A stretch of 64,000 nucleotides of DNA, taken from the NCBI GenBank assembly GCA_023440965.1, contig JAEZRC010000002.1:124001-188000 (forward strand), given 5' to 3'. The notes under the pieces are model-generated. The model saw only the letters and a list, made by a program, of their open reading frames with translations, was not told where the DNA came from and made no database searches. This DNA is from Bacillota bacterium (GTDB lineage: Bacteria; Bacillota; Clostridia; Oscillospirales; Ruminococcaceae). Below, piece after piece: positions 60,618 through 64,000 of this stretch (positions are counted from its first letter, which is position 1; the number at the start of each line of letters is the position of its first letter). Made by a program: the position numbers and the translations under genes.

Positions 60618-62012
60618 ATGACAAAGGCAGAGCAGTTTTATTCAGAAATCAAGGATAAAAAGGTTGCTTTTATCGGAACAGGAGTAAGCCATAATGAGCT
60701 GATAAAATTATTCCTTGAAAAGAAAATCAGTGTTATTATTTGCGATAAAAAGAAAAAGGAAGATTTTAATCAGGATTTATATAACACATTTATATCAATG
60801 GGGGCGGAATTCTCACTTGGTGAAAACTATCTCGATGCTATTTACTCAAGTGATATTGTGTTCCGAACACCAGGAATGTATTACAATAATCCCGCTTTAA
60901 TAAAAGCAAGGGAAATGGGAATTGTCGTGACTTCTGAAATGGAGGTTTTCTTTGATTTGTGCCCATGTAAAATCTATGCAGTAACAGGTTCAGACGGCAA
61001 GACTACAACAACAACATTGATTTCAGAATTATTTAAAGAAGAAGGCAGAACAGTTTACCTTGGCGGAAATATCGGAAAGGCTTTGCTTCCTCTTGTCGAA
61101 AATATGAAACAGACTGATGTTGCTGTTGTTGAGCTTTCAAGCTTCCAGCTTCTTTCAATGAGAAAGTCTCCGGATGTTGCTGTTATCACAAATATTGCGC
61201 CAAATCATCTTGATATTCATGGCACAATGGAAGAATACATAGGGGCAAAATGCAATCTTATTATGCACCAGAATGCTTTTTCAAAAACTGTATTGAATAA
61301 CGATAATGAGCCAACAATGAATCTGAAGGGTATGGTTCGTGGAAAGCTTTCTACCTTTAGCAGAAAAACACAGGTCAATAACGGGGCATTCCTTAATGAG
61401 AAGGGAATACTTTGCTATTCAAATTATGGCGAAGTTACTGAAATAATCCCTATGGCTGAAATTAAAATCCCTGGTATCCATAACGTCGAAAACTTCCTTA
61501 CTGCTATTTCAGCAGTATGGGGTGAAGTCAGCATTAACAGTATTAAAAAGGTTGCGTATGAATTCGGTGGTGTTGAGCATAGAATTGAATTCGTACGTGA
61601 GCTTGACGGTGTAAGATGGTACAATGACAGTATCGCAACATCACCAACAAGAGTTCTTGCAGGGCTTGCTTCATTTAATCAGAAGCTTATTGTTATTGCA
61701 GGTGGTTATGATAAGAAGATACCTTTTGAACCACTTGCTAAGCCTGTCAATGACAAAGTAAAAATACTTATTCTTCTTGGAGTAACAGCAGATAAAATTG
61801 AAAAAACAGTTACATCTTATGAAGGCTATGATGATAATAAGCTTAAAATTATTAGAGTTAAAACTCTTGAAGAAGCTGTAAGCACAGCAAGAGATTTAGC
61901 AGAAAAAGGTGATATTATTACATTATCACCGGCGTGTGCAAGCTTTGATATGTACCCTAATTTTGAAGTAAGAGGACAGCATTTCAAACGTCTTGTCAAT
62001 GAATTGAATTAA
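60618..62012 (+). CDS. murD: UDP-N-acetylmuramoylalanine-D-glutamate ligase MurD
   Basis: 464 residues. The ATP loop is VTGSDGKTTTTTL, substrate residues are in VVELSSFQLLSM and NIAPNHLDIHGTMEEY, and the C-terminal domain has WYNDSIATSPTRVLAGL and SPACASFDMYPNFEVRGQHFKRLV. It adds D-glutamate to UDP-MurNAc-L-Ala in the cytoplasm. It stands outside a dcw cluster here, with its own promoter; a repeat-rich region follows. Confidence 0.97.
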   Translation: MTKAEQFYSEIKDKKVAFIGTGVSHNELIKLFLEKKISVIICDKKKKEDFNQDLYNTFISMGAEFSLGENYLDAIYSSDIVFRTPGMYYNNPALIKAREMGIVVTSEMEVFFDLCPCKIYAVTGSDGKTTTTTLISELFKEEGRTVYLGGNIGKALLPLVENMKQTDVAVVELSSFQLLSMRKSPDVAVITNIAPNHLDIHGTMEEYIGAKCNLIMHQNAFSKTVLNNDNEPTMNLKGMVRGKLSTFSRKTQVNNGAFLNEKGILCYSNYGEVTEIIPMAEIKIPGIHNVENFLTAISAVWGEVSINSIKKVAYEFGGVEHRIEFVRELDGVRWYNDSIATSPTRVLAGLASFNQKLIVIAGGYDKKIPFEPLAKPVNDKVKILILLGVTADKIEKTVTSYEGYDDNKLKIIRVKTLEEAVSTARDLAEKGDIITLSPACASFDMYPNFEVRGQHFKRLVNELN

Positions 62013-62432
62013 CGATGGCTTTGCGGTCGCCCCTGAACCCTTTCGTATATAAAATGTATAAGGAAAAATAATAGAAAATCAAACTTTAAAAAGGGCGGAA
62101 GCATAAACAGGTAAAGAACTCAAAAGTGAGCGACTTGGTCAAATCATAACGTTTGCTGAAGCCCGTCACTTAAAGGTTGCGTCGGAGTGCAGAAATGTCA
62201 AATCCGAGTTGTTGAGCGTTAGCGAAAAGTGTCTGAGGATTTGACTTGACTTTCTTTCGTTCTTTCTTGTGTCAAGAGAAGAAAGAACATAAAGGAACAA
62301 GGCTAAATAATAGCGGTGGCTTTGCGATCGCCCCCGCACCCCTTTACATACAAAACTTAAAAATAGATTAATAGGTTACCCTATATCCCTACGCACAGAT
62401 AATTTATAATGAATAACAAGGAGCAAGGTTAA
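62013..62432. repeat. Repeat-rich intergenic element after murD
   Basis: 420 bases without a convincing gene. Two near-identical segments in direct orientation occur at 62014-62043 and 62315-62345, both reading (G/A)TGGCTTTGCG(A/G)TCGCCCC and followed by a run of Cs, CCTTT and then A/T-rich sequence. Between them are two hairpins, GTCAAATCC/GGATTTGAC (62197-62205 and 62237-62245) and GTTCTTTCTT/AAGAAAGAAC (62259-62268 and 62279-62288, 10-base loop). Repeats of this sort are typical of dispersed intergenic elements; whether copies occur elsewhere cannot be seen here. Confidence 0.7.
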
Positions 62433-63455
62433 ATGAACTTGAAAGAAAAGCTTTTTGAACTAACAAGTGCGACAGGCGTTGCGGGAGATGAATTTTCCGC
62501 ATCGTTTGTTGCCTGTAATATGTTAAAGGAATTTGCATCCGATGCACTTATCGATGATTTCGGTAATGTAATCGGCAATATTGGCGAAAGAAGTGGGGAT
62601 AAGCCTCATATTCTTCTTGATGCCCATATTGATGAAATCGGAATGATTGTAACCTTCATCACTGATGATGGCTTTTTAAAGGTTGCAAATTGTGGCGGAC
62701 TTGACCGTCGCCTTTTCCTTGCGCAACAGGTTACAGTTCACGGTAAAAAAGCTATAAAGGGTATTATAACTTCAACTCCACCTCACCTTGAAGAAGACAG
62801 CAAAAAGGTTCCGAAAATTGAAGGAATTTTTATTGATATAGGTATGTCAAAAGAAAATGCAGAAAAAATAGTTTCACTTGGCGATAGAGTAACAATGGAT
62901 AGTGAAAGCTCTGAGCTCTTGAATAACAGAGTTACCTCAAAAGCTATTGATGATCGTTCGGGCGTCATTACAATTCTGAACGCACTTGAAAAAGTTAAGG
63001 GCAGAGAGCTTGCATATTCTGTTTCAGTTCTGTTTTCCTCACAGGAGGAAACTGGTGAGAGAGGGGCAAAAACCGCAGCTTATAAAATCAACCCTGACCT
63101 TGCAATTGTTGTTGATGTTTCCTTTGCACTCACTTCCGATGATAGTGAATACAAGTGCGGAAAAATGTCTGAGGGTGTTATGATAGGGGTTTCACCGTCA
63201 TTGTCAAAAGAAATGAGCAATGCTATGATAAGCCTTGCTAAAGAAAAGAAAATACCTTATCAGATTGAAGTAATGGGTGGAACAACAGGCACAAATGCTG
63301 ATGTAATTGTTGTTACAAGGAACGGTGTAAAAGCAGTGACATTATCCTTGCCACAAAAATATATGCATACCCCAATAGAAGTAATTGATTTAAATGATAT
63401 AGAAACCACAAGCGAACTAATGTCAGAATTTCTTTTAATCGGAGGTGTAAAGTAA
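62433..63455 (+). CDS. M42 family metallo-aminopeptidase (glutamyl aminopeptidase/endoglucanase-like)
   Basis: 340 residues. Metal and catalytic residues of M42 are visible: H in LDAHIDEIGMIV, AIDDRSG (bridging Asp), SSQEETGERG (Glu pair), VVDVSFA, and a final YMHTPIEV His. M42 enzymes form 12-subunit tetrahedral cytoplasmic aminopeptidases that trim peptides. RBS AAGGAGCAAGG precedes the ATG. The TAA overlaps the ATG of a second M42 gene, so the two are translationally coupled. Confidence 0.93.
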   Translation: MNLKEKLFELTSATGVAGDEFSASFVACNMLKEFASDALIDDFGNVIGNIGERSGDKPHILLDAHIDEIGMIVTFITDDGFLKVANCGGLDRRLFLAQQVTVHGKKAIKGIITSTPPHLEEDSKKVPKIEGIFIDIGMSKENAEKIVSLGDRVTMDSESSELLNNRVTSKAIDDRSGVITILNALEKVKGRELAYSVSVLFSSQEETGERGAKTAAYKINPDLAIVVDVSFALTSDDSEYKCGKMSEGVMIGVSPSLSKEMSNAMISLAKEKKIPYQIEVMGGTTGTNADVIVVTRNGVKAVTLSLPQKYMHTPIEVIDLNDIETTSELMSEFLLIGGVK

Positions 63456-64000
63456 TGATAGAGACTTTAAAAGAGCTTTGCACAATCAACGGTATCTCAG
63501 GGCATGAAGATAAAGTCAGGGAATATATTATAAAGCAGGTTAAAGACCTGTGTGAGTATAAAATTGACAATTTAGATAATCTTATCTGCTTTAAAAAGGG
63601 TAAAAACAAACCAAAGAATAAGGTAATGCTTTCAGCCCATATGGATGAAGTCGGCTTTGTTGTAAATTATATTAATAAGGATGGAACGTTAAAAATTTCT
63701 TCTGTTGGTGCAGTTGACGCTCGCGTTGTTTTCGGAAGACAAGTACTTGTCGGTGAAAAACAGCTTGTCGGCGTTATTGGTTCAAAAGCTGTGCATAATC
63801 TTACTGCCGATGAAAAGGAAACTGCGATAAAGTTAGAAAATATGTATGTTGATATAGGAGCAAAATCAAAGGAAGAAACTGAAAGTCTTGTTTCTCTTGG
63901 AGAACCTGTTTCTTTTAGGTCAGATTTTGTTGAATTTGGTGACGGTTTTATAAAATCAAAAGCAATTGACGACCGTCTTGGCTGTGCGGTGCTATTAAAG
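63455..64000 (+). CDS. Second M42 family aminopeptidase (3' end beyond the window)
   Basis: 182 codons are visible from the ATG at 63455 (GGAGG at 63441-63445), overlapping the previous gene's TAA by one base. The product again has LSAHMDEVGFVV and KAIDDRLGC. It is related to but clearly different from the preceding enzyme. Paired M42 genes may encode subunits of hetero-oligomeric peptidases, as known for archaeal and some bacterial TET enzymes (inference). Confidence 0.92.
   Translation, partial: MIETLKELCTINGISGHEDKVREYIIKQVKDLCEYKIDNLDNLICFKKGKNKPKNKVMLSAHMDEVGFVVNYINKDGTLKISSVGAVDARVVFGRQVLVGEKQLVGVIGSKAVHNLTADEKETAIKLENMYVDIGAKSKEETESLVSLGEPVSFRSDFVEFGDGFIKSKAIDDRLGCAVLLK

Noticed and set aside
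1..64000. CRISPR array, tRNA, rRNA, insertion sequence or prophage
   Set aside because: I saw no regularly spaced repeats, tRNA cloverleaf sequence, rRNA segment, transposase or phage gene.

Overview
The window comes from an AT-rich, Gram-positive, endospore-forming member of the Clostridia, most likely the Oscillospiraceae/Ruminococcaceae (gut or rumen Ruminococcus-like bacteria). The reasons are the low GC content, strong GGAGG-type ribosome binding sites with some TTG and GTG starts, T-box leaders on aminoacyl-tRNA synthetase operons, a class B sortase, IreB, YpeB, CwlD, PdaA, a SpoIID-domain protein and a SpoVB/YabM-like flippase. I saw no rRNA, tRNA, insertion sequence, prophage or CRISPR array. 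Most of the window is chromosomal housekeeping sequence.

Layout. 1-3.8 kb: end of an FtsX-type ABC permease, a Cys-rich DUF3795 protein and an AraC/GyrI-like regulator. 4-7.8 kb: cwlD, radA, a small membrane protein and, facing them, ypeB. 7.9-13.8 kb: cysteine desulfurase, thiI, CinA-C domain protein, class B sortase, SpoIID-domain protein and a zinc-ribbon protein. 14-17.5 kb: lipoprotein, response regulator and histidine kinase. 17.5-26.2 kb: DUF1385 protein, prmC, recA, recX, rimO, pgsA, then a cysteine T-box leading cysE, cysS and a cyclophilin. 26.4-29 kb: murA, a WalJ-like hydrolase and rlmH, facing a PrsA-like lipoprotein and a thioesterase. 31-37 kb: ktrB, then a phenylalanine T-box leading an EFR1-type flavodoxin/ferredoxin protein, pheS and pheT. 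37-40.7 kb: ireB, pdaA and a large anchored extracellular protein. 40.8-44 kb (minus strand): spoVB-like flippase, mazG, HU and an S4-domain protein, a variant of the yabMNO cluster. 44.2-48.4 kb: aminotransferase, SnoaL-like protein, trpS, small membrane protein, HD phosphohydrolase and a secreted ubiquitin-like protein. 48.4-56.3 kb: ychF, an FtsX-type ABC exporter and a divergent GntR/YtrA-type ABC operon with a perfect palindromic operator. 56.4-60.2 kb: feoA-feoB-FeoB-associated protein behind a strong promoter with two operator-like repeats, then a PRPP synthetase. 60.6-64 kb: murD, a repeat-rich intergenic region and two M42 peptidase genes, the second cut by the window end.

The most remarkable gene is at 47743-48360. 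It encodes a signal peptide, then a domain about 87% identical to eukaryotic ubiquitin over ubiquitin residues 1-72, then a Cys/His-rich module, an NPHTG sorting motif, a membrane helix and a basic tail. The ubiquitin C-terminal Gly-Gly is absent. The predicted signal-peptidase cut falls exactly before ubiquitin Met1. The gene overlaps the stop codon of a bacterial HD-domain gene (TAATG), so it is an embedded bacterial gene and not contamination. The picture is of a wall-anchored display of a ubiquitin fold on the cell surface, with the class B sortase at 10.9 kb a candidate anchoring enzyme. Other points worth a second look are the ferredoxin gene between the Phe T-box and pheST, a His-rich insertion in the FeoB G domain, the tandem feo operators, the GntR palindrome, three short genes of 40-56 codons, and the repeat-flanked intergenic element after murD.
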